Shown: one piece after another, positions 8,481 to 16,947 of the stretch
Layout: each line of letters begins with the position of its first letter
Position numbering within the stretch: the first letter of the stretch is position 1
Assembly (NCBI GenBank): GCA_963814165.1
Contig: CAWFBW010000011.1
Location: forward strand, 310,001 to 374,000
Origin: DASRAA01 sp963814165
GTDB taxonomy: Bacteria; Acidobacteriota; Terriglobia; Terriglobales; Acidobacteriaceae
Reading direction: 5' to 3'
DNA length: 64,000 nt
The notes under the pieces: generated by a model
What the model was told of the DNA's origin: nothing
The model's input: only the letters and a program-made list of their open reading frames with translations
Databases searched by the model: none
Position numbers and translations under genes: made by a program

Positions 8481-9143
8481 CTATCTCGCGCTCGGACCAC
8501 AGTCACCACACGTCTCCCCGCGCAAGCTCTTCACACCTTCGTGGACGATGATTGGCACCATCATGAGCGCAGCGGCAGCATCGGCCCACCACCACCCGAA
8601 CATCCGTTGCAGCAGCAGCCCCGCCAGCAGAATCGCCGAAAGATACGCGCAAAAATCGGCCTGCCGCGAATCCGAATGCATCGCTCGGCTCCCCAACTCG
8701 CTTGCCACCCGACGCTTCGCCCGTGCCAGCAGCGGCATCACGATCACCGCCGCCGCGGCTATTAGCAACCCCGGCAAGCTCGCTTCCGCCTGCTCCCTCA
8801 TCCACAATGCGCGGCACGACTCAGCAGCGATGTACGCCGCCAGCGCCAGAAACAGCACCCCCACGATTTTCTGTGCGCGCCACTCGACCCATGCGCTACG
8901 ATCGGCGAAACGGTCCACCCGCAGCCTCCACAGCACCGCCATCGCCGACGCCGTTTCGATCACCGAGTCGAGTCCAAACCCCACCAGTGCCACGCTGCCG
9001 GCGACCAGTCCCGCGATCAGCGCTAATGCGGCTTCAAATCCGTTCCACGCGACGGTCAGGTACTCTAACCGTCGCCCGCGAGCAACAACCGCGGCACGAT
9101 TCGCCGTCGCCGCCGAACCCGCGGGACTGAAGCTGGAATGCAT
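8481..9143 (-). CDS. Cation diffusion facilitator (CDF) family transporter
   Basis: Inner-membrane metal/proton antiporter-like protein of 220 residues. Six hydrophobic segments can be traced; segment 2 carries GFGLDSVIETASA and segment 5 HSDSRQADFCAYLS, the two places that form the CDF metal site (usually HxxxD or DxxxD; here the first site is D of GLDSV and the second H..D). The cytoplasmic C-terminal domain of classical CDFs is missing, the protein ending in GETCGDCGPSAR with a CxxC. Such short CDF-like proteins are common in soil bacteria. Metal specificity is unknown. Confidence 0.85.
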   Translation of the reverse strand: MHSSFSPAGSAATANRAAVVARGRRLEYLTVAWNGFEAALALIAGLVAGSVALVGFGLDSVIETASAMAVLWRLRVDRFADRSAWVEWRAQKIVGVLFLALAAYIAAESCRALWMREQAEASLPGLLIAAAAVIVMPLLARAKRRVASELGSRAMHSDSRQADFCAYLSAILLAGLLLQRMFGWWWADAAAALMMVPIIVHEGVKSLRGETCGDCGPSAR

Positions 9144-9200
9144 TGTGAAGATTATAGAGAGTTAAGCTAATTGCTGGCGGCTGATAGCTGACAGCTTCCA

Positions 9201-10028
9201 TCAATCCAGCCTTACCAGAAACACGCCGCCCTCTTTCACGTGCGTCTTCGCGGCCACTTCCTGCGCCTGCCGCTTGTCGTCGCCCGCAGGACGCAGCCGC
9301 ACCCACTCGCCCGTCGGCCCGGTAAACTGAATCACCTTCGCCGTCGAGTACCGGTCCTGCAATTTCTCTTTCAGTTTGCGGGCCTCGTTCTCGCTCTGGA
9401 ACGCGCCAATCTGCACGCACCACCGCCCGCCTTCCTGAATCGGCGCCGGAGACGACAGCACCTCCACCTTCACCATGGCTGTGCCCGGCTGCCACACGTC
9501 CACCGCCTTGGCTGCCGCCAGCGACAGGTCAATAATGCGGTCCTCGATGAAAGGCCCGCGATCGGTAATGCGCACGATCACCTGGTGCTGCGTCGTTTGG
9601 TTGGTCACCCGCACCACCGAGTTCAGCGGAATCGTCCGATGCGCCGCCGTCATTCCGTTCTGGTCGTACACCTCGCCGTTCGAGCCTTTGTGGTTGTGAT
9701 AGTTCGGCCCATACCAGCTCGCCAGTCCAGTCTCGACATAAATCGGCTTCGTCTTCGACGAAACGCTCGGCTCAGGCGCCGACTTGGAAGCAGTCGTTGT
9801 TGCTGCAGGCGCCGCCGTCGCGGGCGTTACCGTCGGTGGCGGCGGGACGTGCTTTGCCGTCTTGTTCTTTTTTCCGCCGCAACCAGCCAGCACCACCAAC
9901 CCGCACACGACAACCGCAAGGAATATCGGTGCGCGTCGATCGAGTCGCGTAGCGGCGACCGTTGTTAGCCCGCCAACGCATTGGTGGACGCAGGTTTTTA
10001 GGTCGGGGCACGGCTTCAGCCGCGCCAT
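9201..10028 (-). CDS. rlpA: RlpA-like septal ring lytic transglycosylase/lipoprotein with SPOR domain
   Basis: RlpA proteins are outer-membrane lipoproteins acting on denuded peptidoglycan at the septum. Seen: signal with lipobox LVVLAGCGG, a low-complexity Pro/Thr/Ala linker, the double-psi beta-barrel (ETGLASWYGPNYHNHKGSNG, TAAHRTIPLNSVVRVTN, VRITDRGPF, RIIDLSLAAAKAVD) and a C-terminal SPOR domain (WCVQIGAFQSENEARKLKEKL). Length 275 is typical. The only ATG (10028) lies inside a palindromic dispersed repeat and gives about 30 residues before the signal hydrophobic core, so either the start codon was supplied by the repeat or a small indel hides the true start. Confidence 0.88.
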   Translation of the reverse strand: MARLKPCPDLKTCVHQCVGGLTTVAATRLDRRAPIFLAVVVCGLVVLAGCGGKKNKTAKHVPPPPTVTPATAAPAATTTASKSAPEPSVSSKTKPIYVETGLASWYGPNYHNHKGSNGEVYDQNGMTAAHRTIPLNSVVRVTNQTTQHQVIVRITDRGPFIEDRIIDLSLAAAKAVDVWQPGTAMVKVEVLSSPAPIQEGGRWCVQIGAFQSENEARKLKEKLQDRYSTAKVIQFTGPTGEWVRLRPAGDDKRQAQEVAAKTHVKEGGVFLVRLD

Positions 10029-10181
10029 AACGCCGCTCTTTTCCGGTGGAAGCGCCGGGCTTTAGCCCGGCGAAAGAAAACGCCGACAACGCCGGCTTTA
10101 GCCGCGGCCCACTTATGTTAGCCGTGGGCGTGAGCCCGCGGAAATCAATGCGTGTCAACAAGAGAGCCGGCTTCAGCCGGC
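10007..10181. repeat. Array of five short GC palindromes (GGCTTTAGCC/GGCTTCAGCC type)
   Basis: Five hairpin-like units follow each other: 10007-10026, 10053-10072 (CGCCGGGCTTTAGCCCGGCG), 10090-10108, 10118-10141 and 10166-10181 (GCCGGCTTCAGCCGGC). They share a GGCT-T(T/C)AGCC core with different flanks. A further unit stands at 45000-45014. Confidence 0.75.
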
Positions 10182-10214
10182 GACACCACTCCACAATCCG
10201 CCCACAGCCGCAAA

Positions 10215-10451
10215 TCAGCCCTTGTCCTTCTTGGTCGATTCCATATAGTCGGCAAACTCTTTCAGTTTGTCCGACGCAATCCTCAGACCCGTAGTCGAGT
10301 GTTGCCGCACCATCGGCACCACCTCGTCGTTGATGTAGTCGAGGAGCTGTTTGGTTTCCGCTTCGATCCGCTTGGCCGCTTCGCCAATCGTTTCGTCGAG
10401 CTTCTGCCCTGCCGTCGAGAAAGGACGGCCGCTTGAGTCCTGCTTGTTCAC
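10215..10451 (-). CDS. Small helical protein of unknown function
   Basis: 78 residues from GTG 10451 (VNKQDSSGRPFSTAGQ). The sequence is almost entirely predicted amphipathic helix (LDETIGEAAKRIEAETKQLL, LRIASDKLKEFADYMES) with alternating acidic and basic residues and a charged KKDKG end. No Cys, no membrane segment, no motif I recognise; phasin-like or helical-bundle proteins look like this. It precedes the palindrome array and rlpA on the same strand. Coding character (codon third positions) looks real, but function is unknown. Confidence 0.55.
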   Translation of the reverse strand: MNKQDSSGRPFSTAGQKLDETIGEAAKRIEAETKQLLDYINDEVVPMVRQHSTTGLRIASDKLKEFADYMESTKKDKG

Positions 10452-10898
10452 TGTGTGCCACCTTGTCAGTAGCGGAATTCGCTGAGCACCCAAATTATGC
10501 GGTGCTTTCGCGTCCCCGGTCAATTGGCGCTCTGGGTGCTCCGCCCTTCTCCGCGCTCTTTGCGGATAGGGTAGGATCCACGCTCTCTCCGTCTGTCATC
10601 ACCAGGTCGCCTTGGCGACCGAGGGATCTGCTCTTGGTCGGCGTCTCGAAAATCGCGGGTGCCCCTTCCTGTCCCTTCTTTTGGGACAGGGTGGGACTTG
10701 CGCCCTCTCCGCGTCTTCCGCGCAATCCGCCGTTGCCTTTGATTTTGCACCTCCTCCAAATTGATCCGTGCGAATCCGTGCAAATCCGTGGCCGCTCCTG
10801 GTTTTGCTTTTTCCCCAATCTTTCTCCGTGCGTTCCGTGTCCTCCGTGGTGAAAACCCGCCTGCCCAGAATGTTAAAATCAATGTTCCGTCCAACATT
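10452..10898. other. Intergenic region filled with dispersed repeats
   Basis: No gene is seen. It holds a degenerate then a full copy of a complex hairpin repeat (10530-10590 and 10594-10699), a family C repeat (AATCCGTGCAAATCCGTGG, near 10775-10795) and a family A repeat (10828-10854) ending 45 bp before alaS. Confidence 0.7.
10594..10699 (+). repeat. Complex hairpin repeat, copy 1
   Basis: Begins TGTCATCACCAGGTCG, then a hairpin ending CGACCGAGGGATCTGCT, then GGGTGCCCCTTCCT, CCC...GGGA hairpin and AGGGTGGG. The same order with different hairpin sequences is found at 13841-13955 on the other side of alaS. Confidence 0.8.
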
Positions 10899-13787
10899 AT
10901 GTCCATCCCCTCTGGTTCCGACGTCCGTTCCATGTTTCTGCGTTTCTTCGAGCAGAAAGGCCACAAAATCGTCCACTCCTCCTCCCTCGTCCCGGCCAAC
11001 GACCCCACCTTGCTCTTCACCAACGCCGGCATGAACCAGTTCAAAGACGTCTTCCTCGGACTCGAACACCGTGACTACTCCCGCGCCACCACCTCGCAAA
11101 AATGCGTGCGCGCCGGAGGCAAGCACAACGACCTCGAAAACGTCGGCTTCACCAACCGCCATCACACTTTCTTCGAGATGCTGGGCAACTTCAGCTTTGG
11201 CGACTACTTCAAGCAAGACGCCATCGCCTACGCATGGGAACTCGTCACCTCGAAAGACTGGTTCGGCATCTCGCCCGAAAAGCTCTACGCGACCATCTTC
11301 GAAGGCATGGGCGAAATTCCCCGCGACGACGAAGCCGAGAAGTTCTGGCTCGACGTGGGCGTCCCCAAAGATCGCATCTTCGCCATGGGCATGAAAGATA
11401 ACTTCTGGCAGATGGGCGATACCGGCCCCTGTGGCCCCTGCAGCGAAATCCATTACGACATGGGCCCCGCCGCCAGTGATGCCGGACACACCGACTGCCA
11501 CTTTCCCTGCGAGTGCGGCCGCTACGTCGAAATCTGGAACCTGGTGTTCATGCAGTTCGACAAGTCCGCTGACGGCAAGTTCAACCCGCTGCCCAAGCCG
11601 TCGATCGATACCGGCGCAGGTCTCGAGCGCGTGACCGCCGTCCTGCAAGGCGTGATCTCGAACTATGACACGGACTTGTTTGTGCCGCTCATCAAGCGTG
11701 CAGCGGAGTTGACCGGCGTTTCGGTTGACGAAGAGATGAAGCGCGAGGACTGGGAAGAGCAGCACCATCAAGCGGCTTCGCTCCGCGTCATCGCCGACCA
11801 CGCCCGCGCCGCGACATTCCTTATCTCCGACGGCGTCCTGCCGTCGAACGAAGGGCGCGGCTACGTGTTGCGCAAAATCATCCGTCGCGCCATTCGCCAC
11901 GGCAGGCTCCTCGGTCAGAACGACTTGTTCTTCTATCAGATGGTCCCGGCTGTGATTAACGTGATGAATCAACCTCCTCACGCGATGCCATACCGCGAAC
12001 TTTTGGGGTCGAGGGAGCAAATTGAGAAGACCCTCTACGAAGAAGAGAGACGCTTTGCGAGCACGTTAGATATAGGCCTTCGAAAATACAACCTCCTCTT
12101 AATCGAAGCGCGTAACAAATTCACAACTGAGGTCGGGAACTTAGCACTTTCACGGATCGAATTTGACCCTGCGTACTACCTCGCCAAACAAGCCTCAAAT
12201 AACGCTCGCATGAAATCGATCTACGAGGCACATTACAGCCAAGTTGCTGCCGAGCTTGGGCAGCCTGTGGTGTCTGGTGCGTCCACGTTTCAGCTCTACG
12301 ACACCTTCGGACTCCCGCTCGATTTCATGATCGACGCTGCTCGCGATCAAGCGATTGGATTCGATCAAGCGGGTTTCGATGCCGCCATGGAAGACCAGCG
12401 CGCCCGCGCCCGCGCTTCCTGGAAGGGCGGCGGCAAGGCCACGGCGAGTCCCGTCTATCAGGCGCTGCCACAGACCAAGTTCGACGGCTACCGCCAGACG
12501 CGCTCCGACGACTGCGAAGTCCTCGCCATCATCAAGTCCGACAACGGCGCGGGCGTCGGTGTGCAGGAACTAACGCCCGGCGAGCGCGGTGAAATCGTCC
12601 TCGATCACACGTCCTTCTACGCCGACGCCGGCGGACAGGTCGGCGACATCGGCTGGCTCTATGCCTCCGATCACAACACAGTGGTCGCTGAAGTCGAGGG
12701 CGTATCTTCGCCCGTGCAGGGCGTCCGCGCGCATCGCGTCGCTGCCAAGCAATCGATTCACGTTGGCGACAAAGTCGATGCCGTCGTGAACGACGAAGTC
12801 CGCCGCGCCACCATGCGCAACCACACCGGCACGCACCTTCTCCATGCCGCGCTGCGTGAAGTGCTCGGCTCGCACGTGAAGCAGGCCGGCTCGCTGGTCG
12901 ATCCCTCTCACCTCCGCTTCGACTTCTCCCACTTCGCCTCCCTCGGCGACGAAGAACTGCAAGACATTGAAGACCTCGCCAACCGCGAAGTGCTGCGCAA
13001 CGACCGCGTCGAGGTAATCGAAGACGTGCCCATCGATGTTGCCGTCAACGAGTACAAGGCGATGGCGCTCTTCGGCGAGAAGTACGGCGACAGAGTCCGT
13101 GTCATCCGCATCGGCGATTTCTCTACTGAGCTTTGCGGCGGCACTCACACCACAGCGACTGGCGAAATCGGCCTCATCAAAGTTTTGAAAGAGGGAAGCG
13201 TTTCCAGCGGCGTGCGCCGCCTTGAAGCCGTTACCGGCGAAGGCTCGCTCCGCCACTTCCGCAAAGACCACCAACTCGAGAACGTCGTCTCCACTGTCGT
13301 CCGCGTCGGTGAAGATCAATCTCCCGCCGAAGCTCTGCGCCAGGAACTCGACCGCCGCGACGACGAACTCAAGAAACTCCGCAAAGAACTCGAACAAGTC
13401 CGCATGAAGTCCGCATCGACCTCAGTTCAGTCGGCCGCCGAAAATGTCCGCGAAGTCAAAGGCGTAAAAGTTCTCGCCACCCGCGCCGACAACCTCGAGC
13501 GCGCCCAACTTCGCGTGCTCATCGACAACCTGCGCAACAAGCTCGGCTCCGGCGTCGTCGTCCTCGGCTCCGTCGCTGACGGAAAGGTCGCGCTCATCGT
13601 CGGCGTCACCAAAGACCTCACTTCGAAAATCCAGGCGGGCAAAATCATTGCCGAGGTCGCCAAAAAAGTCGGAGGCTCCGGCGGCGGACGCCCCGACATG
13701 GCCGAAGCCGGCGGCAAAGATCCCGCCGCCCTCGACTCCGCTCTCGCCGAAAGTTACGCTGTGGTCGAATCGCTACTCGGTGACTGA
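10899..13787 (+). CDS. alaS: Alanine-tRNA ligase, with an internal insert
   Basis: Charges tRNA-Ala. Seen in order: class II motif region (VRSMFLRFFEQKGHKIVHSS, LFTNAGMNQFK, GKHNDLENVG, FFEMLGNFSFGDYFK), helical tRNA-recognition part, editing domain with HTGTHLLHAAL and LCGGTHTTATGEIG, coiled coil (LDRRDDELKKLRKELEQV), and C-Ala/DHHA1 domain ending GGSGGGRPDMAEAGGKDP. Start ATG 10899 (MSIPSGSDVRSM) is set by homology; the frame upstream is only repeat sequence. At 962 residues it is some 80 longer than usual: about residues 395-455 (12090-12265) form an extra segment between LRKYNLLLIEA and STFQLYDTFG, with lower GC and different codon choice from the rest of the gene. Confidence 0.95.
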   Translation: MSIPSGSDVRSMFLRFFEQKGHKIVHSSSLVPANDPTLLFTNAGMNQFKDVFLGLEHRDYSRATTSQKCVRAGGKHNDLENVGFTNRHHTFFEMLGNFSFGDYFKQDAIAYAWELVTSKDWFGISPEKLYATIFEGMGEIPRDDEAEKFWLDVGVPKDRIFAMGMKDNFWQMGDTGPCGPCSEIHYDMGPAASDAGHTDCHFPCECGRYVEIWNLVFMQFDKSADGKFNPLPKPSIDTGAGLERVTAVLQGVISNYDTDLFVPLIKRAAELTGVSVDEEMKREDWEEQHHQAASLRVIADHARAATFLISDGVLPSNEGRGYVLRKIIRRAIRHGRLLGQNDLFFYQMVPAVINVMNQPPHAMPYRELLGSREQIEKTLYEEERRFASTLDIGLRKYNLLLIEARNKFTTEVGNLALSRIEFDPAYYLAKQASNNARMKSIYEAHYSQVAAELGQPVVSGASTFQLYDTFGLPLDFMIDAARDQAIGFDQAGFDAAMEDQRARARASWKGGGKATASPVYQALPQTKFDGYRQTRSDDCEVLAIIKSDNGAGVGVQELTPGERGEIVLDHTSFYADAGGQVGDIGWLYASDHNTVVAEVEGVSSPVQGVRAHRVAAKQSIHVGDKVDAVVNDEVRRATMRNHTGTHLLHAALREVLGSHVKQAGSLVDPSHLRFDFSHFASLGDEELQDIEDLANREVLRNDRVEVIEDVPIDVAVNEYKAMALFGEKYGDRVRVIRIGDFSTELCGGTHTTATGEIGLIKVLKEGSVSSGVRRLEAVTGEGSLRHFRKDHQLENVVSTVVRVGEDQSPAEALRQELDRRDDELKKLRKELEQVRMKSASTSVQSAAENVREVKGVKVLATRADNLERAQLRVLIDNLRNKLGSGVVVLGSVADGKVALIVGVTKDLTSKIQAGKIIAEVAKKVGGSGGGRPDMAEAGGKDPAALDSALAESYAVVESLLGD

Positions 13788-13840
13788 ATCGCTCCGGCTC
13801 TCTTGATTTCTTGTCGGCAAGAAGCCTCATGGTTCGGAAT

Positions 13841-13955
13841 TGTCATCACCAGGTCGTCCGCCGCGGAGGACGACCGAGGGATCTGCTTTCCGTTCGCATC
13901 ACGGAAACTCTGGGTGCCCCATCCTTTCCCCGGTTTTCGGAAAGGGTGGGTTCGA
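13841..13955 (+). repeat. Complex hairpin repeat, copy 2
   Basis: Same architecture and orientation as 10594-10699: TGTCATCACCAGGTCG, hairpin GTCCGCCGCGGAGGAC, CGACCGAGGGATCTGCT, GGGTGCCCCATCCTTTCC, then GGAAAGGGTGGG. The hairpin arms differ in sequence but keep pairing, the mark of a structured repeat. Confidence 0.8.
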
Positions 13956-14040
13956 CTCCGCTTCCCACCCTCCGACTCCCACGAAGCCAAGAGTTGATCC
14001 AAATGGTTCCCTTCGCCCTGCCAAAAATCGCAAAAAGCAG

Positions 14041-14060
14041 GTTATAACTATCATTATAAC
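14041..14060. promoter_or_regulatory. Palindrome GTTATAA-N6-TTATAAC
   Basis: A perfect 7+7 bp inverted repeat with six-base spacer in an otherwise GC-rich region, 234 bp before the SpoIIE fusion start. It resembles a dimeric repressor operator, but no regulator can be assigned. Confidence 0.35.
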
Positions 14061-14293
14061 TACCACATTGGTGGGGGTCGTTTTCCACCCTCAGGTTGCC
14101 GGCCGATTGCCCCGGTTTTCTCAGTGCCTCAGTGTCTCTGTGGTGAGTCCGAATCGCTTTTCAACACAAGAATCGGAAATCTGAAGCCTGGAATTCCGTG
14201 TATGTTTTGTTGAGGCGAACTGCTGAAATTGGACCAAATACTGTGCATCCGGAACCGGCGGCAGTCGTCTAACTGAGCATACAGGTGAGAGCT

Positions 14294-15301
14294 ATGGCAA
14301 CCCTTGAGACCGCTTTTTTGCAGTCCGCCCGCGAGCAGCTCCAGTCTCGCTTGGAGCGCTTGGACGAACTGCTGCAACATCAACCATCCGAACAAGTTAC
14401 GCAACTGATCTCGCAGGTCGACGAGGCCCTCGACCGCATCGATACCGGCCACTACGGCGAGTGCACCGTGTGCCACGAGAGCGTCGAGGCCGACCGCCTC
14501 ATGCACGACCCGCTTATCTCCGTCTGCCTGGGCTGCCTCTCGCCGCAACAGCAGCGTGCGCTCGAGTATGACCTGCAACTGGCCGCGCAAATCCATATGG
14601 GTCAACTTCCTGCGGCCGATCTGGTCGTCCCTGGCTGGCAGGTGGCCTTCCACTACCATCCGGCTGGCGTGATCGGCGGAGACTACTTCGACGTCCTCGC
14701 CGACGGCCGGGGCGGCGCCTACTTCCTGATTGCTGATGTTGCAGGCAAAGGAGTTGCGGCGGCAATGCTGACGGCCAACCTGCGTGCGGTGTTCCGCACG
14801 CTCGCCCCGCTGGCGCTCGAAGTGAGCCCGCTCCTTGAGCACGCAAACCGTTTGTTTTGTGAGAGTAAGCTGCCGCAGCAGTACGCGACCCTGGTGTTCG
14901 GCCACGCCTCGGCCAATGGGAAACTTCAGTTGGTTAACGCCGGCCACCTTCCGGCGATGCACGTCCGCGGCCCGCAAGTGTCTTTGTTTGAAAGCAGTTG
15001 CATGCCACTCGGCCTGTTCTGCGAACAACAGTTCCCAGCCGCCACCACCGACCTGCTCGTGGGAGACATGCTGTTGCTCTTTACCGATGGAGTCACCGAG
15101 ACGCAGAACTCCGCCGGCACGGAGTACGGTGTCGCCAAGCTGCAGACGTTGATTCAAGAAGGAAAACCGACCTGCCCCGAGAGCATGATCGACGCCTGCC
15201 GCGAGTGTGTCCATGATTTTCGTGGCCGGGGCAGCCATGACGACGACGAGACCATGCTGGCAATTCAGTATGTGGGTGTCGGACCGCGCCTCGTCGTATA
15301 G
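14294..15301 (+). CDS. DksA/TraR-type zinc finger fused to SpoIIE/PP2C-family phosphatase
   Basis: 335 residues. Residues 1-80 look like DksA/TraR: a coiled-coil helix pair (ARE QLQSRLERLDELL ... SQVDEALDRIDTG) followed by a four-Cys finger CTVC-x17-CLGC. From about residue 95 it is an RsbU/SpoIIE-type PP2C phosphatase with the metal aspartates in VIGGDYFDV, IADVAGKGVAAAM, LLFTDGVTE and DDDETMLAIQY. Phosphatases of this class act on anti-sigma-antagonist proteins in partner-switching control; the finger might tie this to RNA polymerase or to a zinc/redox signal, which is inference. ATG 14294 follows AGGTGAGAG. A bidirectional terminator follows at 15321-15348. Confidence 0.85.
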   Translation: MATLETAFLQSAREQLQSRLERLDELLQHQPSEQVTQLISQVDEALDRIDTGHYGECTVCHESVEADRLMHDPLISVCLGCLSPQQQRALEYDLQLAAQIHMGQLPAADLVVPGWQVAFHYHPAGVIGGDYFDVLADGRGGAYFLIADVAGKGVAAAMLTANLRAVFRTLAPLALEVSPLLEHANRLFCESKLPQQYATLVFGHASANGKLQLVNAGHLPAMHVRGPQVSLFESSCMPLGLFCEQQFPAATTDLLVGDMLLLFTDGVTETQNSAGTEYGVAKLQTLIQEGKPTCPESMIDACRECVHDFRGRGSHDDDETMLAIQYVGVGPRLVV

Positions 15302-15320
15302 CCGAAATCAGTCGCAAACG

Positions 15321-15348
15321 AAAAAGCTCCGGGAACCCGGAGCTTTTT
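15321..15348. terminator. Bidirectional intrinsic terminator
   Basis: AAAAAGCTCCGGG-AA-CCCGGAGCTTTTT: a 13-bp stem with A and T tracts on the two sides, placed between the SpoIIE fusion (plus) and tRNA-Leu (minus), and able to serve both. Confidence 0.9.
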
Positions 15349-15358
15349 CAATCTCGTA

Positions 15359-15445
15359 TGGTGCCGAAGAAGGGACTCGAACCCCCACACCCTTGCGGGT
15401 ACATGGACCTGAACCATGCGCGTCTGCCAATTCCGCCACTTCGGC
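15359..15445 (-). tRNA. tRNA-Leu (anticodon CAG), CCA encoded
   Basis: On the minus strand the 7-bp acceptor arms GCCGAAG and CTTCGGC pair, followed by ACCA. The anticodon arm CATGG-TTCAGGT-CCATG gives anticodon CAG; a long variable arm (ACCCGCAAGGGT) and the T arm GGGGGTTCGAGTCCC follow, as expected for a type II leucine tRNA. Confidence 0.95.
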
Positions 15446-15540
15446 GCGGGAAGCTACCGAGCTAAGAAGATCTCGATGTGCCGGGCAACTCAATTATTTT
15501 ACAAGCGATGCGGCCGGTTAGCAATGCGGGGCGCGAACAC

Positions 15541-16947
15541 CTAGCTTGCCGCAGCGTCTGGGTCGCCGTGGCCACCCACGGAATGCTGCCCGTATTCCTT
15601 GAGCTTGTTGTGAAGGGTCTTTAAGCTGATCCCGAGGATTTCCGCGGCCCTGGTTTTGTTATTGTGCGTCGCTTCCAGAGTCTTCAAGATGAGCAGGCGC
15701 TCGGCTTCGTCCACGGTGGTGCCGACGCCAAGGTGAATTGAGTTAGCTTCCGTCACGGGCGCTCGGGCGACGAACCTTCCAAAGCCCGGGGGGAGATGCT
15801 TGGGCTCAATGGTGGGGCCATTGCACATGATGACAGCCCGTTCCAGGGTGTTGCGAAGCTCGCGCACGTTCCCCGGCCAGGCGTGTCCCTGAAACGCCGT
15901 CATCACTGCTTCACTCACGCCTGCGACCGAGCGATCGTGCTTGTCATTCATGTCGGCCAGGAGCGAGTGCACAAGATCGATGAGATCGTCCATGTGGTCG
16001 CGCAGGGGAGGCAAGTGAATATTGAAGACGTTCAGCCGGTAAAACAAGTCGTTCCGCAGTTGCCCACGCGCCACGGCTTCTTCCGGAGGCTTATTCGTGG
16101 CGGCGAGAACGCGCACGTCCACGGCGGTTTCACTCTTCGCTCCCAACCGGCGGAGCTTGCGGTCTTCCAACACGCGCAATAGCTTGGCTTGCGTGGCGAT
16201 GGGCATCTCGCCGATTTCGTCCAGCAGTAGAGTGCCACCCTCGGCCAGTTCGAAACATCCGGTACGACGCTCGATGGCTCCGGTGAAGGACCCTTTTTCG
16301 TGGCCAAAGATTTCGCTCTCGATCAGCGTCTCCGGAATCGCAGCGCAATTGATGGCCACGAACGGACGAGCTTTGCGGCTGCTCAACGAATGAATGGTGC
16401 GGGCCACGAGTTCCTTACCGGTGCCGCTCTCGCCGGTGATCAGCACCGACGCGGTGCTGGGTGAGACCATCTCGATGAGACGAAAAATCTCCTGCATCGG
16501 CTTGGAGGAGCCGACGAGCGATCCCAAGACACCAACATCGCGCAGCCTGCGGCGGCTGGCTTCCAGCTCGCGCTGGGCTCCCCGGAGGCGCGATGCATTC
16601 TGGAGAATGCTGCGCAAGCGGTTCGGATTCACCGGCTTCTCGATGAAGTCGAACGCGCCGTGCTTCATGGCGGAAACGGCAGCGTCGACGCTGCCCAGCG
16701 CCGTCAGCAAGATCACCGCTACTTGCTGCGGAGCTTTGGCGATGTGCTCCAAAAGCTGCATGCCGTCCATGCGAGGCATCTTGAGATCGGTCAGTACGAT
16801 GGCCGGGCCCCAAGATTCCACCTTGGCCCAGCCGTCCAGCCCGTCAACCGCCGTTTCCGTCTGGTACCCCCAGGCACCGATTAATTCAGCGAGTCCTGAG
16901 CGCTCGTTTTCCTCATCCTCGACAATCAAAACGCGTTCCTGGTCCAT
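15541..16947 (-). CDS. Sigma-54-dependent response regulator (NtrC family)
   Basis: 468 residues. N-terminal receiver (VLIVEDEENERSGLAELIG; phosphoacceptor Asp in VLTDLKMPRMDG; Lys in FIEKPVNP), AAA+ domain with Walker A GESGTGKELVA, sigma-54 contact loop GSFTGA (Ser in place of the usual Ala), Walker B GGTLLLDEIGEMP and arginine region FYRLNVFNIHLPPLRD, then a Fis-type HTH (KTRAAEILGISLKTLHNKLKEYG). It should activate sigma-54 promoters when phosphorylated. No histidine kinase gene is adjacent, so its signal is unknown. The start ATG 16947 has only a weak ribosome binding site. Confidence 0.93.
   Translation of the reverse strand: MDQERVLIVEDEENERSGLAELIGAWGYQTETAVDGLDGWAKVESWGPAIVLTDLKMPRMDGMQLLEHIAKAPQQVAVILLTALGSVDAAVSAMKHGAFDFIEKPVNPNRLRSILQNASRLRGAQRELEASRRRLRDVGVLGSLVGSSKPMQEIFRLIEMVSPSTASVLITGESGTGKELVARTIHSLSSRKARPFVAINCAAIPETLIESEIFGHEKGSFTGAIERRTGCFELAEGGTLLLDEIGEMPIATQAKLLRVLEDRKLRRLGAKSETAVDVRVLAATNKPPEEAVARGQLRNDLFYRLNVFNIHLPPLRDHMDDLIDLVHSLLADMNDKHDRSVAGVSEAVMTAFQGHAWPGNVRELRNTLERAVIMCNGPTIEPKHLPPGFGRFVARAPVTEANSIHLGVGTTVDEAERLLILKTLEATHNNKTRAAEILGISLKTLHNKLKEYGQHSVGGHGDPDAAAS

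Larger units (their letters stand above)
13788..14293. other. Intergenic region with repeats and a palindrome
   Basis: No gene is seen between alaS and the SpoIIE fusion. It carries complex hairpin repeat copy 2 (13841-13955), an AT-rich palindrome (14041-14060), a family B repeat (14116-14147) and, close to 14285, the ribosome binding site of the next gene. Confidence 0.65.

Noticed and set aside
10599..12020. 473-codon open frame on the minus strand opposite alaS
   Set aside because: Antisense shadow of alaS and repeats; no recognisable domain.
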